Source: Natronorubrum thiooxidans (GTDB lineage: Archaea > Halobacteriota > Halobacteria > Halobacteriales > Natrialbaceae). From it: a stretch of DNA of 64,000 nucleotides. Under the pieces are notes generated by a model. It ran no database searches. It was given only the letters and a program-made list of their open reading frames with translations, and was not told the DNA's origin. Within the stretch, counting starts at the first letter, position 1. Every line of letters starts with the position of its first letter. Of the stretch, positions 33,921 through 42,743 are shown one piece after another. Location of the stretch: the NCBI RefSeq assembly GCF_900156475.1, contig NZ_FTNR01000005.1:186001-250000 (forward strand), read 5' to 3'. A program made the position numbers and the translations under genes.

Positions 33921-34243
33921 GTGGCTGACGACCGGGTTACAGTATCCGATGACGACCCAGCCGAGTCAACACGAGGACCGATTCAAATAGCCGTGATCGT
34001 GCTCCTCGCCGTGCTCTGGAAGAGCGGCTCGCTCGTGTTTTCGTTTGTCCTGGTGGTTCTTGGCTAGCTTATCCCTGCTGCTGTCGTCGTTGTCGCGCTG
34101 GCCGTCTTTTTGCCGGTATCCTCGTGTTAGACCCGATTCTCTCGGTGCTTGGGCTTTCGAACCAGGCGATCGCTGCGATCGCCGGCGGTGCCGTCATCGG
34201 TGGGGTGTGGATCGTCGGGCTGAAACTTTTATTCGACTGGTGA
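33921..34243 (+). pseudogene. Decayed small membrane protein gene (nonsense plus frameshift)
   Basis: From a GTG at 33921 the frame reads VADDRVTVSDDDPAESTRGP, then a hydrophobic span (IAVIVLLAVLWKSGSLVFSF) to VLG, where a TAG at 34065-34067 stops it. The same frame continues LIPAAVVVVALAVF. At the T5 run near 34107-34111 it must shift (one T missing) to read FAGILVLDPILSVLGLSNQA and finish GGVWIVGLKLLFDW before TGA at 34243. The restored product would be about 107 residues with three to four spans. One stop and one indel mean it is inactive, unless sequencing errors explain both. Confidence 0.7.
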
Positions 34244-34349
34244 CTCGTTCTCGAGTTTCGGGCCGAAACCGTCGGCAGTCGGTTCCAGTCGACGTCGGGT
34301 TGCGTGCTCCGGGCCCCTTTTTACCACCGTTGACCCGTTGGCTAGAGCC

Positions 34350-34721
34350 ATGAGCGAACACTCCCGCGAGGACGCCGCGTATACGGAACTCGAGCCCGAT
34401 TCGTGGCATCAAACCGACGACGGCAACTACTACATCGACTGTCCGGAGTGTGGCTCCGCGGCGACACTGATGAACGTCGTCACACACGGCCGCTGTAACG
34501 GCTATCTCGATCAGCGAGAAGACGAGACCGAACTCGACGAGGAAGCGTTCGACTGTACGGCGAAACTCTGGCTCGAGCTCGGCTATATGTCCGATCCCAA
34601 GCCGGAGGCAACGAAGTCAGACGCCGAACAGTCCGCCGAGAGCGTCACGACGGGCAAGGGTGTGCCGGCAGAAGGCTCGCCAGCGGGCACGGATGGCACG
34701 GTCGACACCGATCAACAGTAA
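34350..34721 (+). CDS. Small Cys-rich conserved haloarchaeal protein
   Basis: A 123-residue protein starting MSEHSREDAAYTELEPDSWH. Its core YYIDCPECGSAATLMNVVTH contains CPEC, with GRCNGYLDQREDETELDEEAF and DCTAKLWLELGYMSDP giving two more Cys; together they may bind one zinc. The C-terminal 40 residues are low-complexity (GKGVPAEGSPAGTDGTV). No catalytic family is recognised. The ATG at 34350 fits with a purine-rich leader. It is flanked by a decayed gene and convergent cysE. Confidence 0.72.
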   Translation: MSEHSREDAAYTELEPDSWHQTDDGNYYIDCPECGSAATLMNVVTHGRCNGYLDQREDETELDEEAFDCTAKLWLELGYMSDPKPEATKSDAEQSAESVTTGKGVPAEGSPAGTDGTVDTDQQ

Positions 34722-34748
34722 TCTGGCACGTCTCACTCCGCCTGCGTG

Positions 34749-35258
34749 TTAGTTGACGCGCTCCGCCGGGACGCCGACGACCGTCGCGCCTGGTTCGACG
34801 TCCTGGGTAACGACTGAGCCAGCCCCGACGGCAGCGTCTTCGCCAATCGTAATATCACCTAATAGCGTCGCGTTCGCCCCGAGTTGGGCACCGCTTTCGA
34901 CCGTCGGATGCCGCTTAACTGGTTCGTTTGTGTCACCGCCAAGCGTGACGCCGTGATACATGTGGACGTCGTCGCCGATCTCGGCCGTCTCGCCGATGAC
35001 GACGCCCATGCCGTGATCGATCGTCACTCGCCGCCCGACCGTCGCGCCGGGGTGGATTTCGACGCCCGTAAGCGTGCGGACGACGTGTGAGAGCAGCCGT
35101 GCGAGGAGCCGAAAGCCCCGATTCCAGAGCCAGTGAATGCCTAGGTGGGCCCAGACGGCGTGTAAGCCGGGATAGGCGAGGACGACCTCGAGACACCCCG
35201 TCGCGGCGGGGTCACGCTCACACATCGTCCGGGCGTCCTCACGAATGCGTCCGAACAT
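34749..35258 (-). CDS. cysE: Serine O-acetyltransferase
   Basis: A 169-residue left-handed beta-helix enzyme that makes O-acetylserine for cysteine synthesis. The N-terminal helical part ([20 protein letters not shown]) is the short, archaeal/EpsC-like form. The helix starts at [20 protein letters not shown]. The catalytic histidines are in [20 protein letters not shown] and [10 protein letters not shown], and the end [20 protein letters not shown] shows hexapeptide repeats. It could work with metY/metX about 28 kb away in sulfur amino-acid synthesis. It converges on the Cys-rich gene. Confidence 0.93.
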   Translation of the reverse strand: MFGRIREDARTMCERDPAATGCLEVVLAYPGLHAVWAHLGIHWLWNRGFRLLARLLSHVVRTLTGVEIHPGATVGRRVTIDHGMGVVIGETAEIGDDVHMYHGVTLGGDTNEPVKRHPTVESGAQLGANATLLGDITIGEDAAVGAGSVVTQDVEPGATVVGVPAERVN

Positions 35259-35469
35259 CTGTCTGTTGGCTCGAGTCGAGGATCGTGAGGCGATACTGGT
35301 TGGATCGTGCCGCCGGCCGAGTCGGCGGGCGACAACACCGGGACACAGCGTGACGCGGTCGCTTGCTGTCGGTACACGCGGTGTGGCCGGTGGATATCAT
35401 GAACGGACCTAGCAGCGCAGTCCGTGTAAAAAGATTCGTTTCTCGGTCTCCACGCCTCGTCGCCAGCCC
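35259..35469. other. Spacer between cysE and a phosphoesterase gene
   Basis: 211 bases without a believable gene. It holds the cysE promoter region, but no strong TATA element is visible. Confidence 0.35.
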
Positions 35470-36138
35470 TCACTTCCCGCGGGCCAGGCGCTGGCCGATC
35501 CGGTCCGGCAGCCCCGCGTCCGTGACGGCGTTCTGGACTGTCTCGACATCGTATTCGACACGATAGGTATCGACGGTCATCGCCTCGAGGTCGACCACGG
35601 CGTAGCCCGCCCGTGGGTCGCCGTCCCGCGGCTGGCCGACGCTGCCCGGATTGACGACGATACCCTCGGCGTACTGTTCAACACCCTGGATGTGGGTGTG
35701 GCCGAGCACCAGCACGTCTTCGTCCTCGAGCAGCCGCGGCGAGAACTCAGACGGCCGGGTGTAGCGGGTGTATCGCTTTGGATCGTCTGGATGCCCGTGA
35801 ACGAGTTTGATCCGACCGTCGCAGGCGCGCCGTTCCGTCGGGAGCGACTCGAGCCACGCGAGCTGGTCGTCGTCGAGTTGTTCGCTGGCGTGTTCGACGC
35901 CCGCTCGAGCCATCCGATTGAACCCAGCCGGCGTGCCCTCGACGACCGCGGCGTCGTGGTTGCCCATCACCGTCGGCACGTCCCGCCGTCGGAGTTCCTC
36001 GATGCAGTCGGTCGGCCAGGGATTGTAGCCGACGACGTCGCCCGCACAGAGGAGGTCGTCGACGGCGGGCATGTCCTCGAGGACGGCCTCGAGCGCGACC
36101 CGATTCCCGTGGACGTCCGAGATGAGTCCGATCTGCAT
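35470..36138 (-). CDS. Metallophosphoesterase, YfcE/MJ0936-type
   Basis: A 222-residue phosphodiesterase with a dinuclear metal site. Motifs occur in order: GLISDVHGNRVALEAVL (DxH), LLCAGDVVGYNPWP (GD), TVMGNHDAAVVEG (GNHD), IKLVHGHPDD and VLVLGHTHIQGVEQY (GHTH), then NPGSVGQPRDGDPRAGYAVV. This is the family of small archaeal phosphodiesterases such as MJ0936. The physiological substrate is unknown. The ATG at 36138 lies directly before the first motif, so the start is firm. Confidence 0.92.
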   Translation of the reverse strand: MQIGLISDVHGNRVALEAVLEDMPAVDDLLCAGDVVGYNPWPTDCIEELRRRDVPTVMGNHDAAVVEGTPAGFNRMARAGVEHASEQLDDDQLAWLESLPTERRACDGRIKLVHGHPDDPKRYTRYTRPSEFSPRLLEDEDVLVLGHTHIQGVEQYAEGIVVNPGSVGQPRDGDPRAGYAVVDLEAMTVDTYRVEYDVETVQNAVTDAGLPDRIGQRLARGK

Positions 36139-36356
36139 GGGCGTGGCTAATGCGCTCGAGCGGTTTGTAGGTTAGCGAACCGTGTCCCTGCACGGTCACC
36201 AGTCGATTCATCATACGGACTGCTGTCGTCACGTCCCGCCGATCGCCGACCCGTACGTGGCGATCGGCCCGGATCGTTCGCCCTCATGTGGAACCAGCCC
36301 AGTCAGATCTAATCATGATAAAAATTATTAAGTTATATTCATTTGAACTGTAACTG
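36139..36356. other. AT-rich intergenic region
   Basis: 218 bases. The last 60 are unusually AT-rich (aatcatgataaaaattatta area) just before the broken lipoprotein gene and probably hold its promoter. Nothing else is seen. Confidence 0.4.
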
Positions 36357-37351
36357 ATGAATCGGCGACAGTATCTGTCGTATACGGGACTTGCAGTGGT
36401 GACTGCAACCGCAGGCTGTCTCGGGAGTGACGACGACGATTCCGAACCGGCCGGCGGAGACGCGACGGGCGACGACGCCGACTCGGCCAACGGAGAGTCG
36501 GCGGAAACGCCACCGGAGTTCGAAGACGGACCGAGCGAACTCGGCGAAGGCATCGTCTTTTACACCGATCCTGGTGACGCGGAGATTTCGTTTACCCCGT
36601 TCGAGGCGTCGTTTTCGAGCGTGATCGTCGACGAAGCGAACGGCCGGCCGGTGTAAAGACGCCCGACAACGAACTGGTTCTGACGGTGCTCGTTGAGGTG
36701 TCGAACACTGGTGACGAGACGGTCGACGTCCCGGGCGACGTCACCGTTGAGGTGGATGGAGAGCGCTATCGGCACCTCATGAACACGGGCGTCGGCAATG
36801 AGTACGACCAGCTTTCGTCGCTGGAGCCCGGTGAACGGATCGTCCGGACGCTCGCGTTCGATATCCCTGACGTGGACGCGCCGGATCGACTGACGACGAC
36901 CTGGGAAGCCCGTGACCTGACGGGAGCGTTACTCTCATCGACGGCCGAATGGGAACTCGCTCCGGAAGCCGTCACACAGCCTGGCAAGCGCATCGACGGT
37001 CTTGCCGTCGGTGACGTCCTCGAGGTCCGGGATCAGCGGACGCGATACGAACTGACCGTGACTGCCATCGAAACGGACCGTGGTGACGACGGCCGGACGG
37101 CGGTAACACTGGACGTCGAGAACCTCGGTCCATCGACGATCGAGGACCCGATTCACCACAGACTGGCGCTGGTGGCTGCCGATGAACCGGTCGAGCGACT
37201 GGACGGCGACGATCCGTTCGAGCCCGTTCCGCTCGAGCGGGGCGAACGCTCCCGAGTGGAACTCGCGTTCGAGGGGGACTCGGCAGAGAGCCGTCACTTC
37301 GAACTGCAGTTAACTCCGTACGCGACCGCTGTCTGGGAGTCTACGGCGTAA
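36357..37351 (+). pseudogene. Frameshifted Tat-lipoprotein with two-domain beta-rich body
   Basis: The first frame from the ATG at 36357 begins MNRRQYLSYTGLAVVTATAGC, a Tat-type lipoprotein signal. It runs through an acidic spacer and a first domain up to VDEANGRPV, then stops at 36656. The second frame takes over as AGVKTPDNELVLTVLVEVSN, covers another 220 residues (GDVTVEVDGERYRHLMN, VLEVRDQRTRYELTVTAIE, VTLDVENLGPSTIEDPI) and stops at 37351. The shift lies in the GGCCGGCCGG run at 36641-36650. The joined product resembles DUF4352-type extracellular lipoproteins (immunoglobulin-like), but no function is known. Confidence 0.75.
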
Positions 37352-37374
37352 CGGTCCCGATCGGTGACAATTGA

Positions 37375-37965
37375 TCAGTCGCCGTTCTCGAGTGCCGTCT
37401 CGAAGCCGTCGTCGGTTCGGGCGATGCCGGCCGCACAGACGGCGTGTTCGAACTCGAGATCGAACGCCTCGCTTGCGGCGGCATCGGCGCTGTCGGCCTC
37501 GAAGGCGAACGATTCGGGCGCGTTCTTCTCGTAGGTCGCGACCAGCGTCGGCTCCTCGACGGTCTCGACGAGCAGCGCGTCCTTGCGAACCGTGCCGATC
37601 ATGGCCTCGCCGTCGTCGCTCATCGTCGCCGCAATCCGTGGCGTGTCGTAGTCGTCCTTCTCGTAATCCAGCGCCAGCAGGCTCTCGGCGAGCGCGTCCC
37701 GGGCGGGGTAGCCCAGCTCGAGTTTCTCCGCGATCGGATCGACGTGCGAGCCGTTACCGAATGCGGCTGTCTCGCCCGTTGGGGTGTCGACGACGCGTAG
37801 GCAGTTGTAGGAGACGTAGGGGTTGTCCGTCTCCGGCGCGTCGTCGGTAGGACCGACGGTGAGCGCGTCCTCTCGAGCGGTGATCTCGCGGTTCGGGAAC
37901 GAGCGTGACGAGACGCGGTAGGCGCCGACCTCGGGGCCGACGACGACAAATCGTCCAACGTACAT
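37375..37965 (-). CDS. purO: IMP cyclohydrolase, archaeal type (PurO)
   Basis: A 196-residue enzyme closing the purine ring to make IMP, the last step of archaeal de novo purine synthesis. It starts at [20 protein letters not shown] (ATG at 37965). Family stretches: [58 protein letters not shown] and [20 protein letters not shown] (cut). The C-terminus ends with [20 protein letters not shown]. Length matches the PurO family. It is divergent from the HNH nuclease gene by 112 bases. Confidence 0.93.
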   Translation of the reverse strand: MYVGRFVVVGPEVGAYRVSSRSFPNREITAREDALTVGPTDDAPETDNPYVSYNCLRVVDTPTGETAAFGNGSHVDPIAEKLELGYPARDALAESLLALDYEKDDYDTPRIAATMSDDGEAMIGTVRKDALLVETVEEPTLVATYEKNAPESFAFEADSADAAASEAFDLEFEHAVCAAGIARTDDGFETALENGD

Positions 37966-38045
37966 ACGCGAATGTGTACAGGCACGACGAAAATGTGTGT
38001 CGATTTGTGCATCATCGTCGCTATTCTGCCGCTGGCCGAGGCGAG

Positions 38046-38055
38046 GATTTATATC
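38046..38055 (+). promoter_or_regulatory. TATA element of the HNH endonuclease gene
   Basis: gatttatatc lies about 27 bases before a GTG at 38078. It decides this GTG as the start over longer upstream frames. Confidence 0.65.
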
Positions 38056-38077
38056 CGATGAGGCGGCCAACGGCCGT

Positions 38078-38635
38078 GTGACGTCCGAACGGGAGTGTCT
38101 CGAGTCGTTGCTCGAGGCTGCAAAGCGACTCGGCGAGTCGCCGACGAAAGCACAGTACGAGGAGATGGGGCTGACGCCATCGGCGTCGACCATCTTACGG
38201 GTTGTCGGTGGCTGGAACGTTGCGAAAACGAAAGCCGGCTTCGAAACGGAACCGTCGACGGGAACACGCACTGCGTCGAAGCCTGCGAATATTGAACTGC
38301 CGGACGGAATGGAATGGGAGAACCTCTCTCAGGATCAGCGATGGCACTACAAACACGCCGACTGGAATACTGAGCGGTCGCTCCAACGCCAGAACGCACA
38401 TCGGGCGTGGGCAAATGAACTTCAGCGAACGCGTGGTGGCTGCACCCGATGTGCAGAACAGGACCCTGCATGTCTCGACTTTCACCATGTGAATGAAGAC
38501 GAGAAAGAGATGGCTGTCGGAAAGATGATTTCCTTTGGGTACTCCAGAGATCGAATCAAGGCTGAGATTGAGAAGTGCATCGTTCTCTGTGCGAACTGCC
38601 ATCGAAAAGAACACTACAACCCACCGCTCGACTGA
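38078..38635 (+). CDS. HNH endonuclease with homing-associated repeat
   Basis: A 185-residue protein starting (GTG) [20 protein letters not shown]. Residues 5-55 ([34 protein letters not shown]) form a DNA-binding repeat of the type found with haloarchaeal homing endonucleases. The C-terminal half is a Zn-binding HNH domain: [20 protein letters not shown] carries the metal Cys and the HH, and [19 protein letters not shown] holds the final Cys pair and catalytic residues. It sits between purO and a tRNA gene, a typical site for small selfish nucleases. The AT content is somewhat higher than its surroundings, suggesting transfer. Confidence 0.85.
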   Translation: MTSERECLESLLEAAKRLGESPTKAQYEEMGLTPSASTILRVVGGWNVAKTKAGFETEPSTGTRTASKPANIELPDGMEWENLSQDQRWHYKHADWNTERSLQRQNAHRAWANELQRTRGGCTRCAEQDPACLDFHHVNEDEKEMAVGKMISFGYSRDRIKAEIEKCIVLCANCHRKEHYNPPLD

Positions 38636-38736
38636 TCGCCATTCGTTCGCAATCACAGTCGAGTTCGTAACACTCTAATATGGATACCTCCTACAGATAG
38701 GTACGTCGTCGGAAACGAAGCCGACGAAAACACATC

Positions 38737-38809
38737 AGTCCATTGGGGTAGCGGCCAATCCTGAAGCCTTCTGGGGGCTTCGACCCTGGTTCGAATCCAG
38801 GATGGACTA
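38737..38809 (+). tRNA. tRNA-Gln (anticodon CTG)
   Basis: A full cloverleaf of 73 bases. The acceptor stem agtccat pairs with atggact, followed by the discriminator A. The anticodon stem aagcc/ggctt encloses the loop ttctggg, giving anticodon CTG (Gln, codon CAG). The T-arm cctgg/ttcgaat/ccagg is perfect. No intron is present and no CCA is encoded. An AT-rich ctaatatgg about 65 bases upstream may be its promoter. Confidence 0.95.
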
Positions 38810-38854
38810 CTTCTTCCAAACTTTCAACTCGAGAATAATCCTCTCCCCGTCTTC

Positions 38855-38884
38855 GCTTTTCCAGTGGAAACGAGGGGGTCTCTC
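38855..38884 (+). repeat. ORB-like element 46 bases after tRNA-Gln
   Basis: ttccagtggaaacgaggggg matches the origin pattern almost fully (tccagttgaaacgaagggg). A facing C-string, ctctcccc at 38841-38848, makes a partial hairpin with the G-string. It lies in the gap between tRNA-Gln and the convergent oxidoreductase gene, close to the HNH nuclease. Confidence 0.7.
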
Positions 38885-39004
38885 GACCGAGTGGATCACA
38901 GAGAATAGACTGAGCACTCGAGTAGAATCAATCATCAAATACTCGACAAGCAGTGAGTCACTAACAGCAAACCCGCGCTCGAGAACACCTTGCTTTTATC
39001 GTTG

Positions 39005-40333
39005 CTACCGTTCGTAAACACCTTCGCGCTCGAGGTCACCACGCCTCTGCAACACAGTTGGTGTCCGACACATCCCCGGTGCGCCGGTCACCTGTGGGAC
39101 GGTGCAGTTGTTACAGCTTTCACAGAGCACGCGGGCGTTGTCGGGAGCGTCCTTGAGGAGTCGCGCGCCGAGGCGGGGTTCAGCGTAGAACGGACGAGCC
39201 ATTCCGACCATGTCGCAGGCCGGCTCCTCGCTGCCGTCTCCGAGCAGTCGATCCATCCGGCTGCGCTCGCGAATCCCACCCTCGGCGAGCACCGGGATCG
39301 ACACCTGCTCGCGGACGCGCCGGCAGAAGTCCTCGTTCCACGCGGGGTCGAAGTCGTACTGCAGCGACTGGACGCGGTTTGCGGCGGCGACGAGTTTCCG
39401 ACGTGTTGTGCCGCCAAACGCCGCGTCGTACTCGTCGTACAACCCTTCGTTCCCCCAGGCCCGTTCGGGGTATGCTCCGCGAACGATGCTCATGTCCCAG
39501 ACGACCGACGTCTGGACGGGAACGACCGCGTCGTAGCCGATCTTCTCGAGTCGACGGGCGATCTCGATGCCGTCCTCGAGCGAGAGTTTCCGCCGGACGA
39601 CGGGCGAGGGCGGTGCGGGCGTTTCTGCCGGTACTTTGGTGAGTAGCGGAACGTCCCCGGCCCGCTTGCGGATCTCGTCGTGGACGACCGCGAGAAACTC
39701 GAGTCTGGCCTCGGGCGAGCCGCCGAACTCGTCGTCCCGGTGGTTGTAGAAGGGAGACAGGAACTGCTGGACGATACCCATGTTCGCGCCCGCCAGATGG
39801 ATGCCGTCGTAGCCCGCGTCAGCCGCGTACGCTGCCGATCGGCCGAAGTCGGCCGCGAGCTCGTACACTTCGTCGGTCGAGAGGACGTGCGGGTCGGACG
39901 AGAGAAAGCCGAGTCGATCCAGCGCTCGCAACTGCCACGGCGGCTCGGAGACGGCGAGTTGCTCGAGATCTGGATGCTCGCGTCGGTACTCGGCGTGCCA
40001 GGTCTCCATGCTTCGGAGGCCGCCGTGCTCGAGTTGGACGACGATCCGGCTGCCGTGGTCGTGAATCCGGTCGGTCAGCCGCGACAGTCGCTCGACGAAC
40101 TCGGGATCGTGGACGCGGGTCATCCCCGGGGCGGCACAGCCGCCATCGCCGCTGACGATCGTCGCGCCCTGACAGATGAGGCCGACGCCCGACTCGGCGG
40201 CGGGTTCGAGGTCGTCGATCAGCGTGTCGACCGCGTCGGGACCGTTGCCGGCACACTCGAGCAGCGGCGCGCGATAGAGCCGGTTTGGGATCGTCACGCC
40301 GCCGATCTCGATCGGGTCCTCGAGGGTGGCCAT
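39005..40333 (-). CDS. NADH:flavin oxidoreductase, old yellow enzyme/2,4-dienoyl-CoA reductase type
   Basis: A 442-residue FMN TIM-barrel oxidoreductase. It opens with EIGGVTIPNRLYRAPLLECA. Active-site pieces are IVVQLEHGGLRSMETWH, AADFGRSAAYAADAGYDGIH and FLSPFYNHRDDEFGGSPEAR, the family's hallmark NxRxDxxGG. The C-terminus has the Cys set CESCNNC and GMC, placed as in the 4Fe-4S site of 2,4-dienoyl-CoA reductase, but the FAD/NAD domain that follows in that enzyme is missing. Substrate is unknown; reduction of an alpha-beta unsaturated carbonyl is expected. Confidence 0.88.
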   Translation of the reverse strand: MATLEDPIEIGGVTIPNRLYRAPLLECAGNGPDAVDTLIDDLEPAAESGVGLICQGATIVSGDGGCAAPGMTRVHDPEFVERLSRLTDRIHDHGSRIVVQLEHGGLRSMETWHAEYRREHPDLEQLAVSEPPWQLRALDRLGFLSSDPHVLSTDEVYELAADFGRSAAYAADAGYDGIHLAGANMGIVQQFLSPFYNHRDDEFGGSPEARLEFLAVVHDEIRKRAGDVPLLTKVPAETPAPPSPVVRRKLSLEDGIEIARRLEKIGYDAVVPVQTSVVWDMSIVRGAYPERAWGNEGLYDEYDAAFGGTTRRKLVAAANRVQSLQYDFDPAWNEDFCRRVREQVSIPVLAEGGIRERSRMDRLLGDGSEEPACDMVGMARPFYAEPRLGARLLKDAPDNARVLCESCNNCTVPQVTGAPGMCRTPTVLQRRGDLEREGVYER

Positions 40334-40456
40334 GCAGGGCGTATCACGGGAGCGAATAAGAGCGTAGTGGCGATCGCGATCGGTTCCGGGACGTCTCGAG
40401 TCGCCGTTACGGTCGAATCGCGGATCGCCGACTCGAGGTCGACGGCATGAGCGGCG

Positions 40457-41500
40457 TCAGGGCGGGAGGACGACCGCACGGCCCTCGATTTCGTTGTGCT
40501 CGAGGCGTTCGGCGACCGTGTTGATCTCACCGAGGTCGTGGCGTTCGGTGTGGAGTTCGACGTCGCCGCGGTCGACGAGCGCGACGAGTTCCTGGAGTTC
40601 GGCGTACTTGCCGACCAGCGTGCCACAGAAGGCGAACTCGCCGTTGACCAGCGCCTGGCTGGGTTCGTGGATGTGGCCGCCGTAACCGACGATATGGTGG
40701 TCGCCGCCGGCGGCGACGATCTCCGGTGCCAGCGCAGTCGTCTCGTCTCTGCCGACGAAGTCGACGACCTGCTGTGCGCCCTCGTCGTCGGTTAGATCCG
40801 CGACGACGTCGGCGAGGTCCTCCTCGGCGGAGTTGACGGTGTGGCGCGCGCCGAGGTCGTCGGCCAGTTCGAGCGCCTCGTCTTTGATGTCGGCGGCAAC
40901 GATGGTTGCGGCGCTCATCGCGTCGAGACACTGCAGGCCGATATGGCCGAGGCCGCCGACGCCGATGACGACACAGGTGTCGCCCGGGTTCAGTTCGCGG
41001 ACGGCCTTTTTTGTGGCGTGGTAGGCCGTGATTCCCGCATCGGCGTGGGGAGCGATCTCAGTTGGGTCGACACCGTCGGGTAGCGGGATGACCGCTCGCT
41101 CGTTAGTCCGGAGGTACTCGGCGAAGCCGCCGTCGGTGGTGAGGCCGTTGAACGCGCTGTTCTCGCAGTACATATCCTCGCCGAGCCGGCAGGGCCGACA
41201 GATGCCACAGGTCTGGACGGGATGACAGATGACCGGATCACCCTCCTCGACCAGTGTCACTTCGTCGCCCGTTTCGGCGACGATACCGGCGTTTTCGTGT
41301 CCCAGCGTCATCGGTAGATCCTGTGGCGCGTACTCTTGCCACATGCCTTCGATAATGTGGTTGTCCGTCTGACACCACCCCGCGCCTTTGACCTCGATCA
41401 GTACGCCATCGGAGCGTTCGATTTCAGGGCGATCGACGTCATCGATCGAGAGTGCGTCGCTCATCTCGTCTGTGTACTCGTGGAGACGGGCTGCTTGCAT
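40457..41500 (-). CDS. Zinc-dependent medium-chain alcohol dehydrogenase
   Basis: A 347-residue zinc dehydrogenase. Catalytic zinc ligands are in GWCQTDNHIIEG and TLGHENAG. Structural zinc is held by the four Cys of CHPVQTCGICRPCRLGEDMYC-type spacing (CGICRPC, then C). The NAD(P) fold is VVIGVGGLGHIGLQCLDAMS. Its final stretch TERHDLGEINTVAERLEHNE is typical. It is divergent from an amidohydrolase and a MIP18-family gene; in Actinobacteria such an ADH, amidohydrolase and MIP18 protein accompany propane/acetone monooxygenases. No monooxygenase is present here. Confidence 0.92.
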   Translation of the reverse strand: MQAARLHEYTDEMSDALSIDDVDRPEIERSDGVLIEVKGAGWCQTDNHIIEGMWQEYAPQDLPMTLGHENAGIVAETGDEVTLVEEGDPVICHPVQTCGICRPCRLGEDMYCENSAFNGLTTDGGFAEYLRTNERAVIPLPDGVDPTEIAPHADAGITAYHATKKAVRELNPGDTCVVIGVGGLGHIGLQCLDAMSAATIVAADIKDEALELADDLGARHTVNSAEEDLADVVADLTDDEGAQQVVDFVGRDETTALAPEIVAAGGDHHIVGYGGHIHEPSQALVNGEFAFCGTLVGKYAELQELVALVDRGDVELHTERHDLGEINTVAERLEHNEIEGRAVVLPP

Positions 41501-41648
41501 GGTACCAAGTTACAGTCCAACACACGCAAAGAAAACGTTCCCCCAAAGCGTCGCTCACTGTGAATCTATGGGTGTTGAGACAGTAGGCTCGCCACTACAT
41601 ACATACTCCATATAGAAATTATAACTCACAAATTCCTGAAAAAGACTG
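41501..41648. promoter_or_regulatory. Divergent promoter region with TATA element at 41611-41624
   Basis: 148 bases between the dehydrogenase and amidohydrolase genes. tatagaaattataa at 41611-41624 is about 28 bases before the amidohydrolase ATG at 41649, which supports that start. A T-rich stretch (complement of caaagaaaacg, 41526-41536) may serve the dehydrogenase. Shared control is likely. Confidence 0.6.
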
Positions 41649-42743
41649 ATGGCTTATGGTAACAATAATCATGATACAATGTACCGCAATAACGGTGAAG
41701 AGATCTTCGTCATCGACGGCCACGTACACCTGTGGGACGCCACGGAGGACAACATCAAACACGACGGTGGGGAGGAGTTCATCCAGTGTTTCTACGACTA
41801 CCACACGACGTTCACGCCCGAGGACCGTCAGTGGGACATCTCCGAGTATCGGAAATACGGCGCTGATCGGATGGTCGAAGACTTATTCGCCAACGCGGCC
41901 ACCGATATGGCGATCTTCCAGCCGACGTATCTGACCGATTTCTACACGGAGGGGTTCAATACTACCGAACAGAACGCCGAACTCGCGACCGAACACCCCG
42001 AGCGGTTCATCCTCAACGGGACGTTCGACCCGCGCGACGGCGAGGACGGCCTCGAGTACCTCGAGAAACTCCACGACGAGTACGAGATTCCCGGGGTCAA
42101 ACTCTACACCGCCGAGTGGCGTGGCGACTCGAAAGGGTGGCGACTCGACGACGAGGAAGCCTTCGAGTTCTTAGAGAAGTGCCAAGAGCTCGGTATCGAG
42201 AACATCCACGCTCATAAGGGGCCGACGATCCGCCCCCTCAACCGCGACGCGTTCGACGTGAAAGACGTCGACGACGCGGCCTCGTCGTTCCCGGAACTCA
42301 ACTTCGTCGTCGAACACGTCGGCCTCCCGCGACTCGACGACTTCTGCTGGATCGCCGCCCAGGAGAACAACGTCTACGGCGGCCTGGCCGTCGCCGCGCC
42401 GTTCGCCCAGAACCGGCCGGGCAAGTTCTCCGAGATCATGTCCGAACTCCTCTGGTGGCTCGGCGAGGATCGCGTCCTCTTCGGCTCGGATTACGCGCTG
42501 TGGAACCCCGACTGGCTCGTCGGGGAGGTCCTCGAGGCCGAACTCACGCAAGAACACCGCGCGGAGTACGGCGTCGAGTGGGATCTCGAGACCAAACGGA
42601 AGGTGATGGGTGAGAACGCGGCCGAGTTATACGACATCGATATCGAGGCGAAACGCCAGGCGTTCCAGGACGACGAGATCAGCCAGCAGTTCGGGCTCGA
42701 GGACCACTACGCGAGCGAAGAGCCCGCCGCGGCGGACGACTGA
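41649..42743 (+). CDS. Amidohydrolase-family protein (accessory to an ADH/MIP18 group)
   Basis: A 364-residue TIM-barrel amidohydrolase. VIDGHVHLWDATEDN carries the HxH site (about residues 22-28), GVKLYTAEWRGDSKGW holds the carboxylate/Lys position, HAHKGPTIRPLN and VVEHVGLPRLDDFCW provide further His, and DRVLFGSDYALWNPDW the late Asp. This subtype is large and Trp-rich and is found with alcohol dehydrogenases and MIP18-like proteins in propane-monooxygenase loci. The Met at 41649 is chosen because of the TATA element at 41611-41624. The stop overlaps the next gene's start (one base). Confidence 0.88.
   Translation: MAYGNNNHDTMYRNNGEEIFVIDGHVHLWDATEDNIKHDGGEEFIQCFYDYHTTFTPEDRQWDISEYRKYGADRMVEDLFANAATDMAIFQPTYLTDFYTEGFNTTEQNAELATEHPERFILNGTFDPRDGEDGLEYLEKLHDEYEIPGVKLYTAEWRGDSKGWRLDDEEAFEFLEKCQELGIENIHAHKGPTIRPLNRDAFDVKDVDDAASSFPELNFVVEHVGLPRLDDFCWIAAQENNVYGGLAVAAPFAQNRPGKFSEIMSELLWWLGEDRVLFGSDYALWNPDWLVGEVLEAELTQEHRAEYGVEWDLETKRKVMGENAAELYDIDIEAKRQAFQDDEISQQFGLEDHYASEEPAAADD

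Noticed and set aside
38841-38880. C-string/G-string hairpin after tRNA-Gln as a plain terminator
   Set aside because: Archaeal terminators are T-runs and none follows here. The full ORB-like core argues for a repeat instead, though an effect on transcript ends cannot be excluded.
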